DNA from: Beta vulgaris subsp. vulgaris
Lineage: Eukaryota > Streptophyta > Magnoliopsida > Caryophyllales > Amaranthaceae
DNA: 64,000 nucleotides
Direction of reading: 5' to 3'
Assembly (NCBI RefSeq): GCF_026745355.1
Contig: NC_079206.1
Coordinates: 28,394,117 to 28,458,116 of the forward strand
In this document: positions 22,519 through 33,133 of the stretch, piece after piece
How positions within the stretch are numbered: position 1 is the stretch's first letter
How the letters are laid out: each line of letters opens with the position of its first letter
The notes under the pieces: generated by a model
The model's input: the letters and a program-made list of their open reading frames with translations, nothing else
The model's database searches: none
Told to the model about the DNA's origin: nothing
Program-made: the position numbers and the translations under genes

Positions 22519-25500
22519 TCAGGTGTCTTCTGAGGGTAAGATGCCAAAACAACTAGAGCTGCCACAAAAACATTGCAACCCATCTGTCCTAAGCCTAACA
22601 TCTCCATAACTAAAGCTAAGTTCTTCACCTGCTTCTATATCTCTGGAAGAAATAAAGCAAACCCGGGGTAATAGAGCTCCTGAACTTCTAATCAATACGG
22701 TGGATAGGTTGCCGCCATCACAAGAATGATTTATAAATCGTGCAACATTACCGATTCTTGTGGCATCAATATCGATCCTGAAACATGCTTTCCTTGATGG
22801 AAGATACTCCCGCACCACCAAAAGGGCAGATGAAAACCGACCACCTCTTGCAAGTTCATCATATATTTGTTGCCGCCTCCTTGCCTCTTTGGTTGTCAAT
22901 AATTCACCTTATTTAGAGTTAAAATCAACCATCAACAATTCAAACCAACTCACGAAAAAGTAACCATGAAGAACAATTTTTACAATCAACATTAAGATGG
23001 AAAGCATTATGATCATTAATGCTCAACTAGTATCTCTTTTACTTCTAGAATCTATAGAAACAGTTACACAAGTACCGCAGAAGCATCCATCAGACCTTAA
23101 CTATGCAGATACATCAAGTGAGACAACAAACTATCTTCCCAAGAGCTGGAAAATTTGCCTAGTCTTTTTGCGCACAACCCTTTACCCGTCCCTCCTCCCA
23201 TCCAAAAGATAGGTAAGGGAAGAGGAAACAAAAGCATAAAATATTCAAAAAACTAAGAAACGACTATAAGAGAAACACAGATTTCTTTAGTACCACTATC
23301 TAGTGTAATGATTTAATTTCATTTGGAAGTTATATGAAGACAATGCTATTCATTTAGTGTAAGTTTAAGGATCTTTTTAAGCAACAGATTCCCAATTTAG
23401 AATGCTTGTCTTTGAAGAAACTGGTTTTTCTCTCTATATATGCTCTATTTTATACTTCCTCCATCTTTAAATTGTTGCAACATTTTGCCTTTTTGCATTA
23501 TTCATGTACTTATTTTGACTGGGAATTTGTGACTAATATATAATACAAACTTTAGCACATAAAATATTGTTGGATTTATGTATAGTATATATATTTACAA
23601 GAGTCAACTGTTTATAATTTTCTCATATAGTCATATAGATAACTAGATATATTAATGGTCAAACCGTCAAAGTTGTGTATTGGCAAGCATGAAAGTCAAA
23701 ACATTCAAACTATTAACAAATGGAGGAAGTATTAATTTACCTAAAAATTTCAAATTGACCAGTTGAGAACAGAACATTACAGAATCCAAACAACAGAGGC
23801 TTCCCAGATGGCTCACAGAAATTGTAAATGCAAATAGGGAACATGATCATACACAGCCTTTCTTATGTTTTATATTGAAAAACTCATTGCATTCCCTTAT
23901 GGCCTTTGATTCCCCATTTTCATTTTCCACCTCTCCTAAACAACCAATTCAATACATATGTACGCAAATATAAAGTCTAAAGAGCTACTAGGTATTAAAA
24001 TAAATAAATAAAGTTCAGAAATTAGGATAAGGGAAAGATAGTGTTTCATGTACAATAAAATCCTACGATGATAAAGTAGAGTAAATTGATTATAACTTTT
24101 ATAATAAACTTCAAATTTTATAATAAGTACAATTAGAAATAGCTTGGAAAAATAATTTAGAACAAAATCCATTTATAATATACTTTAAAAGGTTCTAAAA
24201 TCTAAAATCATTTAATTCATTCATCTACCTAAAACTATTAGAACTAGTAAACTCATGATGCAAAAGGTTTTGATCCACTAATTAAACATGAGTTGATACG
24301 GGCATGATTTTTTATAATACAAAATACTACAATATCATTTTAGTTCTGATATAGGATTACAGTTACTTTTAGCCCATGCACTGCACAGGATAAAAACCAG
24401 TGAAAGGGTAAAAGGAAACAAATTAACGATACCAGGGGAGTTAAAGAGGTTAAGGAAATCGCACTGGGCGGAAAGGATGAAAACAGTAAATTTTTATTCT
24501 AAATAGTTTACTTCTAAGAAACTAAACAAAGTGCAGAACACACATGCATATTCGGAACAAGAAGGCCAAGCAAAAAGAAAAGTTGACCCATAAAATGTCA
24601 GCATACCATTCCTGTAAATGATCACCTGCCTAAGGGAATCCAAACTTCACAAAAAGCAAACACATTCCAATAAGTAATGAAATAGTGATACATTGTCTAA
24701 TGAAACAACATATTATCGTCTAGGTGCCAAACTTATAAGAAGACTTTCAATCTCAATAAAAGTTGCACATCCCAAAAGCGTGCTCTCGTGTGGTGCCATG
24801 TATAGGGGAATGATTGATTGATGAGGTATATCAATTATATTAACCTAATATTCACCGCTACTAACTCTTCATTGGTTCTAGCGGATGACACTTAATATCA
24901 ATAGTCAATACCAGTTCACTATCGCCATCCTTACCATCTTCTCAAACTATACTAAAAAAAGAATAGTCATCTGTTGATTTTTCTCATGATAATCCAGCTA
25001 TAATCACTACAGAACCATGAAAGATTCCAAAAGCAACTGTGATCTATTTTAGTTCTCCTCAGAGCAGATCAAGGCCAGATAGGTTAAGGCATAGTCCAAG
25101 GTCCAGATACCAGGCAAGAAGTTGACCAAGGCATCAGGCAGCCTCAATTGGAAAGCCTATTCCCTAAGCCATAACTTAGAAAGGGGTGCTTTAAGCTAGA
25201 TCCTGCCACCAGTATTTCGTAAACTGATATGCTAAAACACAACAAAGCCAGGGATGTTTACAATAACGGCCCATAGAAGCAGAAACTTTTAATAAACACA
25301 GATATGCAGCAAATCTCCATTTTGAATAATTCCTTACTTTTATCCATGTAACTGAAAGATCTATGCAAGCCAACAACCAAAAGTCAATATATCCCAACAT
25401 CCAGACAGCTAAAAAACAACAGCTAACCAACCAGCCGAACATTTGCAAATTTTCTCAATCAAACACTGATGACTGATGACTGATAAGCTCAAGCTTAAGC

Positions 25501-26289
25501 ATCCCTTTAGAGATCCACCCACACATTTAAAGATAACCAAAAAAGCGTGGTCTAGCTAATCTCATGATCAGCTTATCCATCAATACAAGCTGAGCTCAAC
25601 AAACAAGCTCTAATTGACATACAATTAGCTCAAATAGTAAAGTAAGATCTTTTTGTAGTCCAACTAATAAAACATTTGGTGCAAGCAAAGCGAATCAAAA
25701 TAATACCTGCATACTGACATACGAAACTTCCCGAAGGAATGAATTGTGCAGCAAACAATCCCCAACCCTTATTTAAAACCCTAACAATCTTCAATTGAAC
25801 AGAAATACCCTTCTGAGTCACCCGATTTGGACAACTTGATTGACAAGCACACCTCGCTCCACACTCAGAGATAACGTCCCCACCTCTCAACGCGAAACAA
25901 GAGCAATCACTCTCATTGCAAATCTCACTACAATCACACCCAACACAGTCAACAGAATCAAAATCGAATTGGGAATTACAATTAGGGTTTGTAGAAAGAG
26001 AGGGACTCCAAGCCCAAAATTGGCGGAGGAAATTGGGGGAGGGAAGAAGATAGGTGGAAGTGTAGAGGAAGAAAGAGTAAGGGTGAGAATCGACGGAGTT
26101 TATGAAGGGGATGGGGAAATTCTCCAAGGATCTAGAAGCGTCAGAGGATCTGACAGTGGTAATGCGTTTAGAGAGGTGTGATAAAGTCTGAGAAGTGCAG
26201 GAAATGGAAGCGAGTTCTTGGGGTGTCAGCCATGGAAGAATCAGTTCAGCTATAGATAGGAATGCCGTAGGCAATGGGGTGCTCGGCAT
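22519..26289 (-). CDS. SUVR3: Histone-lysine methyltransferase, SUVR3-like (SET domain)
   Basis: SET-domain enzyme that should methylate lysine on histone H3 in the nucleus. Exon 1 (25707-26289) starts MPSTPLPTAFLSIAELILPW, an F-box-like N-terminus also found in plant SUVR3. A pre-SET cysteine cluster (VGCDCSEICNESDCSC, then CGARCACQSSCPNR) follows, and then the SET start KGWGLFAAQFIPSGSFVCQYAG. The donor gtatt splits the Gly codon. Exon 2 (22519-22907) continues ELLTTKEARRRQ and carries the SET motifs RFINHSCDGGNL (NHSC) and EELSFSYGD, then the post-SET CFCGSSSCFG. Total about 323 residues in one phase with no break. The 2.8-kb intron contains a Stowaway MITE and a Helitron-like end. A gypsy LTR begins 211 bp upstream of the ATG. 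The neighbouring LBD gene matches the Arabidopsis pair At3g03750/At3g03760 as I recall it. Confidence 0.92.
23455..23729. mobile_element. Stowaway-type MITE in SUVR3 intron
   Basis: Ends cttcctccat and the inverted atggaggaag, flanked by TA on each side. Internally it has a second inverted match (tgttgcaacattttg versus aagtcaaaacattc). Length 275 bp, non-coding. Confidence 0.8.
24361..24400 (+). mobile_element. Helitron-like 3' end in SUVR3 intron
   Basis: The hairpin cccatgcactgcacagg is followed by an A-rich spacer and ccag, with T next. It matches the usual Helitron 3' structure except that the last four bases are CCAG rather than CTAG/CTRR. No matching 5' TC end was identified, so only the end is reported. 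Confidence 0.4.
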
Positions 26290-26499
26290 TTTGAATTTAG
26301 GCTGTGTTTCATCATACGTGACTCGTGAGTGTTAGTGGCATTTTCAATTTACTCTGTGAACCGGAAAATGGTTTATGGAGACATTCCCTTTTTTTTTTAA
26401 GATTTATCATATTTATGAATCATATTGTGGTTTTTCCATAAACAGAATCATGAACACGTTCCCCCATCCTTAATTCATGTACAAATCGAGAAAACATAT
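26290..26499 (-). promoter_or_regulatory. Remaining native 5' flank of SUVR3
   Basis: Only 210 bp separate the SUVR3 ATG from the gypsy-2 LTR. No clear TATA box is seen. The native promoter is either very short, lies inside the displaced DNA beyond 37309, or is partly replaced by the LTR. Confidence 0.4.
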
Positions 26500-27003
26500 T
26501 GTTCCGGTATGGGACAAATTATAGGGTCTTGAACCGGTAAGTCCTTGTATTGAAGCCGGTTTGGATTCCTGCAAAGAGAATATGTAAACTAGCTCGGGGG
26601 TTGATCCGAGGAACGCCCCTCCGATGCCTAAGTCAGTATTTGTTTAAAGCCGGTAGCTTTCAAGTAGAATGTGTTGGGATTCGTGAACGTACCTTATGAC
26701 TCAGATCAACGGATTATTTATAGGCACCCGAGTAAGCCCATATCTAGGTTGGGCCCGGTATTTGCGGGAAATATCCCTAAGAATATTCCCTTAGGATGTA
26801 TTCTTATCTTCTACTAAAAGTATATCTTTTAGGCCCGTAGGCACTAAAGTGATGGATTGGATCTTGTCCAAGCCCTGGGCCATAGGCTCGTATAATGTTT
26901 AACCGTTATTGGACCGGTATGACCGTGTCCTCAGTTCCTTATAAAGTGCTTATACTACATAGGTTAAATTAGGCCGATATGGAACTTAGTCAGGCCCCAT
27001 ACA
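26500..27003 (-). repeat. gypsy-2 3' LTR (adjacent to SUVR3)
   Basis: For the minus-strand element this is the downstream LTR. It contains a TATA box on the minus strand (cctataaataatcc, about 26708-26721). Transcription started here would run straight into the SUVR3 5' region, on the same strand. Confidence 0.9.
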
Positions 27004-27016
27004 ACTAGCCCCCAAG
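27004..27016 (-). other. gypsy-2 polypurine tract
   Basis: On the minus strand cttgggggctagt ends directly before the 3' LTR. Confidence 0.65.
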
Positions 27017-27262
27017 CCGGTATGTCTAATGTAGACATATCCTGCTTAGCAGATTCTAAACCGACATGGGTGATGCTGACTTACTTTCGACGAAGGAATG
27101 CAAAATTTTGGCCAGAGAATTTCAATCGTTGCCTCGGCCTGCGCACCTGCATTTAGAGCTCTCAGGAGTAACTGCTTCACACAGCTGGGTGCTATTGAGC
27201 AACACGTGTCATGATCGGGACGGGAAGACGAAGAGTCACTTAATCTCGACCGCGACTTCTTC

Positions 27263-27270
27263 TATAAATA
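27263..27270 (+). promoter_or_regulatory. TATA box of the gypsy-2 antisense gene
   Basis: tataaata preceded by ttcttc, about 228 bp upstream of the antisense ATG at 27498 and outside the LTR. Downstream there is a CT-rich leader with many tctctc runs, as in plant 5'UTRs. A possible leader intron acceptor (acttccag, about 27443-27450) is also visible. Confidence 0.65.
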
Positions 27271-27497
27271 TCCTCTGAGCGCCCCGCTTCCTTCATTTCT
27301 CATTTTATCTCTCTTGTGCTTGCATTCATAACGGACTTTCTCTCTCTAAACTCCCCTTTTGCGCTCTTAACGGTTGTGCGCGATTTCTTCTTCCAGCCTC
27401 ACGCTATTCGTTCATTCCGGTGTATTTACTCCTCGCATCCCTACTTCCAGGTATTTCATCGAAACTTTTCCCCATCTTTCATACTGACTTATTTATA

Positions 27498-30357
27498 ATG
27501 TCTTCCAATTCCGAGAATTCCGATTCGCAAAATATCTCTAGGATTCCTTCCGTCATGACGGAAAGTGACGTAGATTCTGATAGCACCTCCCTTAGATCTG
27601 TGGGGGTTAATGATTCACCTATGACTGATCCCGCCCATGAACGTAGGATCAATAGTCAAAAGGACTGTAGTGTTTCCGGTAGACAAGATAATGAACCGGC
27701 CATTCGCGCCTCGCCCTTGGGGATGGTAGTAGGACAAGCTGAGGCTTTAGGAGTGAATGTTTATGGACAATATGGGACTATGGTAGATTTAGCGGAACAT
27801 TCCCCAGAGCTATTTCCTTCTGGTGAGCCCCCTGTCCGCCGATCTACTTTTGAGACTAGTGAGACTTCTAACAGACCGGTACCTAGGGAGATACCCGTTT
27901 CCCCTGTGCATTCAGACGCCGTGGAGAGCATAGAGAGGTATGTAGCAGAATCAGACGAGGAGTCCACTACCTTAGAGGCTGAGGATGATTCTGACCGGGA
28001 TGACCCTCCGGAAGTTATTCCTAAGGAGTTTGATGAGGACAGCCTAGCTGAACTGTTTATGCCGCCTAGTGACAAAGGTTGTGCCGCTGGTGTTCAATTG
28101 GATAGCGGCTGGGCCAATACGTGCCGGAAGAGCAAGTTCCTTAACAAAGGCCCAAAATACTTTGCTTTTCCTGAGGGATATCGACTGGTACTCCCGGCCG
28201 AAGGGAGCCGTGTTACGGATTGCCCTTCCGGTCATGTAGCTATCTATGCCCATATGCTTGATTTTGGGATGAGATTCCCCTTGGACCCATTTTTTGTTAA
28301 AATTTTCAAAGCCTGGAACATATGCCTGGCCTAGCTGACCCCCCTAGGATGGCGGAACCTGATGGCCTATGCCTGGGTGGTTCGTTACAAAGGCTTTCCT
28401 GAAACCCTAAACCTCTTCCGTAAGTTGCATTGGATTAAGGAAGACGGCTCTGCCAAGGGTAAGGGGACCGGTAAGAATAAAAGATCCCGGGATGATGAAC
28501 TCGAAGGCCGGGGTGGATGGATGTCCCTGTACACCAAGGCCGGCAAGTTGACGGTATATCCCAAACCGAGTTCTCTCAAACTCTGGAGAGGCCGGTTTTT
28601 CTGGGTGCATGTACCGGATGACTTTCCTTTGAGGCACCATGGACGAAACCCCGTTCCCGAATGGAGCATATAAGGGATAGGGGTCTAACTCGCCGGGAAA
28701 GAGAGGCGTATGACTATTTTGCGTCTGACTCCATCCCAGCCTTACGAGGCAAGAAGAAGATACCGGTTCCCAAGTACTGGCTTCCTCATGCCAACTATGT
28801 ATTTACTAACCCGGCATTGTCGGCCTTAGGCTTCTGCTAGTCTGATCCATATGGTGTGTTTATGTTTCCGCTTTGATTTTTTGTCTTTATTGTTATTTTC
28901 TTGGAAATGTACTAACTGTGATTCCTTCCCTTATGCTACCTACTTTCAGGCAGGGATTTTTTTAATCTGCGAAGCTCTTCACGTCGATCGCAAGTACCGG
29001 CCACTTAGTAACATGCCTCCCAAGCCCGCTCATCGATTCGTTCCCATTCAGCTACCAGCTGGAGGTGGCCGAGGGGGCCGAGGAACTGACCGGAATCCCA
29101 GTCCTGAGGAGGATGCCAGGGATTCGATCCCCCTGGTGCAGCGTCAGGCTGGGCTTTCCTCCCAGAAGAGGAAAGCCGAGGCGACGAAAGAGCAGCCGCT
29201 GGCGAAGAAGCCGACTTCTAAGGCCGGCACCAACACCTTGGCCTCTGCTTCTACCCCCTTCTTACCGGCCGAGTGGCCGAGGTTGGCAGCTCTTCCTTGC
29301 GGCCCAAGATCTACAAGCAACTGACCCTACCAGAAATGGTGCCCGGGTTGGAGTCTTTAGCCAAGCCCAGGAAGGTGGGCTTCCTAGAGCGAACCCGGAT
29401 GGAGATGCCGGACATTTTAAAGAAGCGCTGGACGCGCTCTCCGGTAAAGAATGGTGAGAAGTTCGATCCGAAGCTGAACGTTTTGGACGACGAATCGCTG
29501 CTCCTCGACCGTCCGTTGGAGGGCGGAAACCTAGGGTATCGTTTTTGAAAGCTATGCAGCTTAAATACGATATACCGGTGGACGAGGTGTATACGCTTGC
29601 CGCGACGCATGCGCACAACTTGGCCCTGGTAAGCTTTGTACTTTTTCCTCCTTTTATATAAGTATGCTATCAGCTTTTCTTTGTACTGACTTCTCTGTTG
29701 ATTTGCTTTGTGCAGTGTGCCCAGTCCGGTAAAGAGCTCTGTGACTTTTACCGGTACTTTAAAACCTCTTATTTCAATGAGGTGAAAGATCACAAAGATA
29801 TGAAGGTCAAGATGGCTGCCAAGGAACAAGATCTGCTTCTCGCTAATACCGAGAAGAATGACGCACTTGCAGCTGAGAGCAAGGCAGATGCCACCCTTAC
29901 CAAGGTTATGGAGGATCACTCCTTGGTCTTGTTCAACAAGGACGAAGACATCCGGCTTCTCCGGGAGCAGATCACCGAGGCCAAGGAGAACGAGCGTGAG
30001 GCCGTGAAGGAGTACCAGAAAGGGATGGACTTCGTCTCTCGCCTGCTAAACCGGTATAATGGCGGATGGTCCACTGCTATGAGGTGCGTCAGGCATACCT
30101 TTCCGGACTTTGATTGGTCCAACACTGAAGACGCCCATGTGCAGCGCGTTCATAGTCTACCGGTTGAGGGTGAAGTCTTGGACCCTGGTGTCACCGAGGC
30201 CGATATCGCCAATGCGGATCCCCGGGCCGAGTTCGAAGAGGACGAGGAGACCGTCAACGATGCTGCTGATGTTGCCAACACTGCTACTGGTGGTGACAAG
30301 CCGGAAGAGCAAGTGGTAGTCGTTGACGGCTCTGAGGAAGAGGAGCATGCTCAATAG
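27498..30357 (+). pseudogene. Antisense gene inside gypsy-2 (Transposase_28-like, with introns)
   Basis: Homologous to the antisense gene of gypsy-1. It starts MSSNSENSDSQNISRIPS with an acidic, Ser-rich N-terminal part of about 200 residues. The conserved domain then has VAIYAHMLDFGMRFPLDPF, a WNICLA block and GWRNLMAYAWV. A TAG stop at 28332-28334 interrupts the domain; the frame then continues unchanged. A frameshift follows near 28665. Introns with GT-AG ends are seen at about 28854-28949 and 29629-29715; the first lies at the same place in the protein as the 12718-12793 intron of gypsy-1. The last exon (29716-30357) encodes a long charged coiled-coil-like tail (HKDMKVKMAAKEQDLLLANT) and ends in an acidic stretch, EEEEHAQ. 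Function unknown. Confidence 0.78.
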
Positions 30358-30706
30358 ATTTTTTGCTTCCTTCCTTACCCTTCTTGTACTGGGCCACTTT
30401 GTGGGTGGTGTGCTTTTTGTGATCATAACGTCTTTTTTCTTGGGAAGCCAAACTATCTTTATCTTTCTGTAAATCCGTTCTCCTGTAATTGGTAGCTTGC
30501 TTTTGTTCTTGCGGTCATGCCGTCTGTTTTTGGATGCTTAGTTTTAGGGCTGTAACGTTTTCCTTTATTAATGACAATTATTTTTTCCAACTGTGATGCC
30601 ATTCTTATTATGTTTCTATGTTTTTTATTTACTTAATCAATTATGCCTCCAACTTATTGCTGGTTATAAACTGGACATTCTGATTAACCAATATCGTTAG
30701 ATTATT
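30358..30706. other. 3' flank of the antisense gene in gypsy-2
   Basis: T-rich sequence that probably holds the 3'UTR of the antisense transcript. No coding region seen. Confidence 0.4.
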
Positions 30707-31122
30707 TAATCCAGCAGATCCGCGAAGGTCATTGATCGGTTTGACACTATTGATTAATTCAGCAGATCCACTAAGGTCATTGACTGACTAATCAATACTG
30801 TTTGTTTGTTTAATCCGGCAGATCCGTGAAGGTCATTGACCGGTTTGACACTATTGATTAATTCAGCAGATCCACTAAGGTCATTGACTGATTAATCAAT
30901 AATGTTTATTTGTTTAATCCGGCAGATCCACGAAGGTCATTGACCAGTTTGACACTATTGATTAATTCAGCAGATCCACTAAGGTCATTGACTGATTAAT
31001 CAATAATGTTTATTTGTTTAATCCGGCAGATCCACAAAGGTCATTGACCGGTTTGACATTATTGATTAATTCAGCAGATCCACTAAGGTCATTGACTGAT
31101 TAATCAATAATGTTTATTTGTT
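30707..31122. repeat. 104-bp tandem repeat, four copies, in gypsy-2
   Basis: The landmark taatccRgcagatcc recurs at 30707, 30811, 30915 and 31019, exactly 104 bp apart. Each unit contains two related halves, each with cagatcc followed by aaggtcattga, which suggests a duplicated unit of about 50 bp. The units contain attgattaat and ttgactgattaatcaat, an inverted AT motif. The position, between the convergent 3' ends of pol and the antisense gene, matches the arrays in gypsy-1, but the sequence is unrelated by eye. Confidence 0.93.
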
Positions 31123-31294
31123 TAGGCAGCATGGAGACTTTGCGTGTGGAAGATGCTCATCTTATTTAAATAAAACGGCTCTTCCCGGCTGTGCCGGTAT
31201 TATTGCCTACAATAAACTGATAAATCCTTTCGGCATAAGCGCCTAATTATTTACTCCTACTGGCAACACTGCCTGACTACTATCTATCGAAGTA

Positions 31295-32214
31295 TCATTT
31301 AAGGACACTGGCGTTCCAACTGTTTTTTAGCAGCTTGCCCGCCATGTCTTCGAGCCGATAGGATCCTGGTACTATTTCTTCTTTGACCAAGTAAGGCCCT
31401 TCCCAATTAGCCGTAAGCTTTCCGTCCACATGGGCTTTTCCAGTTGTGGCTGTTCGTCTGAGGACGAGATCTCCCTTAGAGATAGGGCGACTTCGTACTC
31501 GTTTGTTGTAGGCCTTGCTTATCCGGTCTTTATATGCTGCTGACTTCAGCTCTGCGGCCAGTCTAACCTCTGGTAGAAGATCCAGGTCCTCCTTGTGTAG
31601 CTGTTCATTTAAGTCTGGCTCGTAGTTTAAGATTCGCCAGTTGGGTAGTCCCACTTCTACCGGCAGTACTGCTTCTGCTCCGAAGGCTAACCTGAATGGA
31701 GTTTCTCCGGCGGCTTCCTTTTCCGTAGTCCTATTGGACCATAACACTGCTGGTACCATGTCGGCCCATGCTCCCTTTACCTCGTCTAGCCTCTTTTTTA
31801 GGCGTTGAGGATCTGTTTGTTAGCAGCTTCAGCCTGGCCATTGCTTTGAGGATGGCAAACTGACGAGTAAGCAAATTTAATGTTGTAGGGCCGCAAGAAG
31901 TCGTGTATGGGACCGCAATCAAACTGGACTCCGTGATCTATCACTATCCCCATTGGAATGACGAACCTGGTGATGATGTTCTGCCAGATAAACTTCTTCA
32001 CTTGATTGGCCATTATTTTTACTGTCGGTTCTGCCTTAATCCATTTCGTGAAGTAATCAATACCCACGATTAGGAATTTCCTTCCCCCAGATGCCGGTGT
32101 GAAAGGTCCTATTATATCCCTCCCCCACTGTGCGAAAGGGATTGGATTCAGGATTGGCTGCAGGTCGTTAGCCGGTTGGTTTATCACTGGTGCAAATCTT
32201 TGACATTTGTCGCA
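31295..32214 (-). pseudogene. gypsy-2 integrase (degenerate)
   Basis: Contains the second half of the zinc-binding motif (CDKCQRFAP) and the catalytic core: WGRDIIGPFTPASGGRKFLI, GIDYFTKW with the first Asp, VIDHGVQFD with the second, and NGQAEAANKQILN with the Glu. The usual Asn after the second Asp is His. An in-frame TAG at 32215-32217 separates this part from the upstream zinc motif, and a frameshift near 31800 separates the core from the C-terminal portion (31295-31759), which ends NSWNASVLK. Confidence 0.88.
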
Positions 32215-33126
32215 CTATTTTACGTAGGCTTGGGAATCCATCAGCATAGTAGGCCAGTAGAAACCTGCTCTAAGCGCTTTCAGTGCCAACGCTTTTCCGG
32301 CGATATGGTTTCCACATATCCCTTCGTGAATTTCTTCGATTACTTTTGTGGCCTCACAAGCCGTGACGCACCTTAATAGGGGTAGGGAGAACCCCTTCTT
32401 GTATAACTGGCCTTGAAAGATGCAGTACCATGCCGAGTCTCTTTTCAGCTTATGGGCCGCCATCTTTTCTTCCAGGAGCTCTCCCGTTAGCTTGTACGCC
32501 TTTATGCCGTCATACCACTCTGGTTCTGAGGTTATTGTATTAACGGTTTCTGTGGTGGTACCCACACTTCGCTTTTTCAATGTTTCCACCATGACACTCC
32601 TCTTTTGGTCGCTAATGCTGGAGCTTGCCAGCTTAGACAAGGCGTCTGCTGCCATGTTCTCTGCCCTTGGAACCAGCTTGACCTCGAAGCTCTGTAGCTC
32701 CGCCGTCATACTTTTGACCCGGCAGAGATACTTTTGCATTACCGGCTCCCTGGCCTCGTATGTGCTATCTATCTGGCTTGAAATGAGCTGCGAGTCCGTG
32801 ATCATTAGAACCTTTTTGGCGCCAGCCGCAATGCTCAGACTTAGTCCGACCAGGGCTGCTTCGTACTCGGCCTCATTATTAGAGGCCTTGAAACCAAAAT
32901 GGATGGCATGTTCAAAAATCTCCCCTTTGGGGGATGTCATCACTACTCCGGCTCCTGCTCCACATTGGGCCGCTGAATCGTCAACTTCTGTCTTCCATAT
33001 GCCGGCAGATTCTACTGCTTCCGTGTAGGTGGTTTCAACAATGAAGTCGGCCAATGCTTGGTCCTTGATAGCTGTACGGGGACGGTATTCGATATCAAAC
33101 TCCGAGAGCTCTATTGCCCACTTCAA
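32215..33126 (-). pseudogene. gypsy-2 second RNase H domain and integrase N-terminus
   Basis: Starts in the tether region (AIELSEFDIEYRPRTAIKDQ) and continues to an archaeal-type RNase H-like domain: GAGAGVVMTSPKGE, FKASNNEAEYEAALVGL, MITDSQLISSQI and ENMAADALSKLAS. A zinc-type HHCC N-terminus of integrase follows (IEEIHEGICGNHIAGKAL). The ORF ends in TAG at 32215-32217, where a C-to-T change in a CAG context is likely. Upstream it is out of frame with the RT ORF. Confidence 0.85.
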
Positions 33127-33133
33127 GAGCCTG

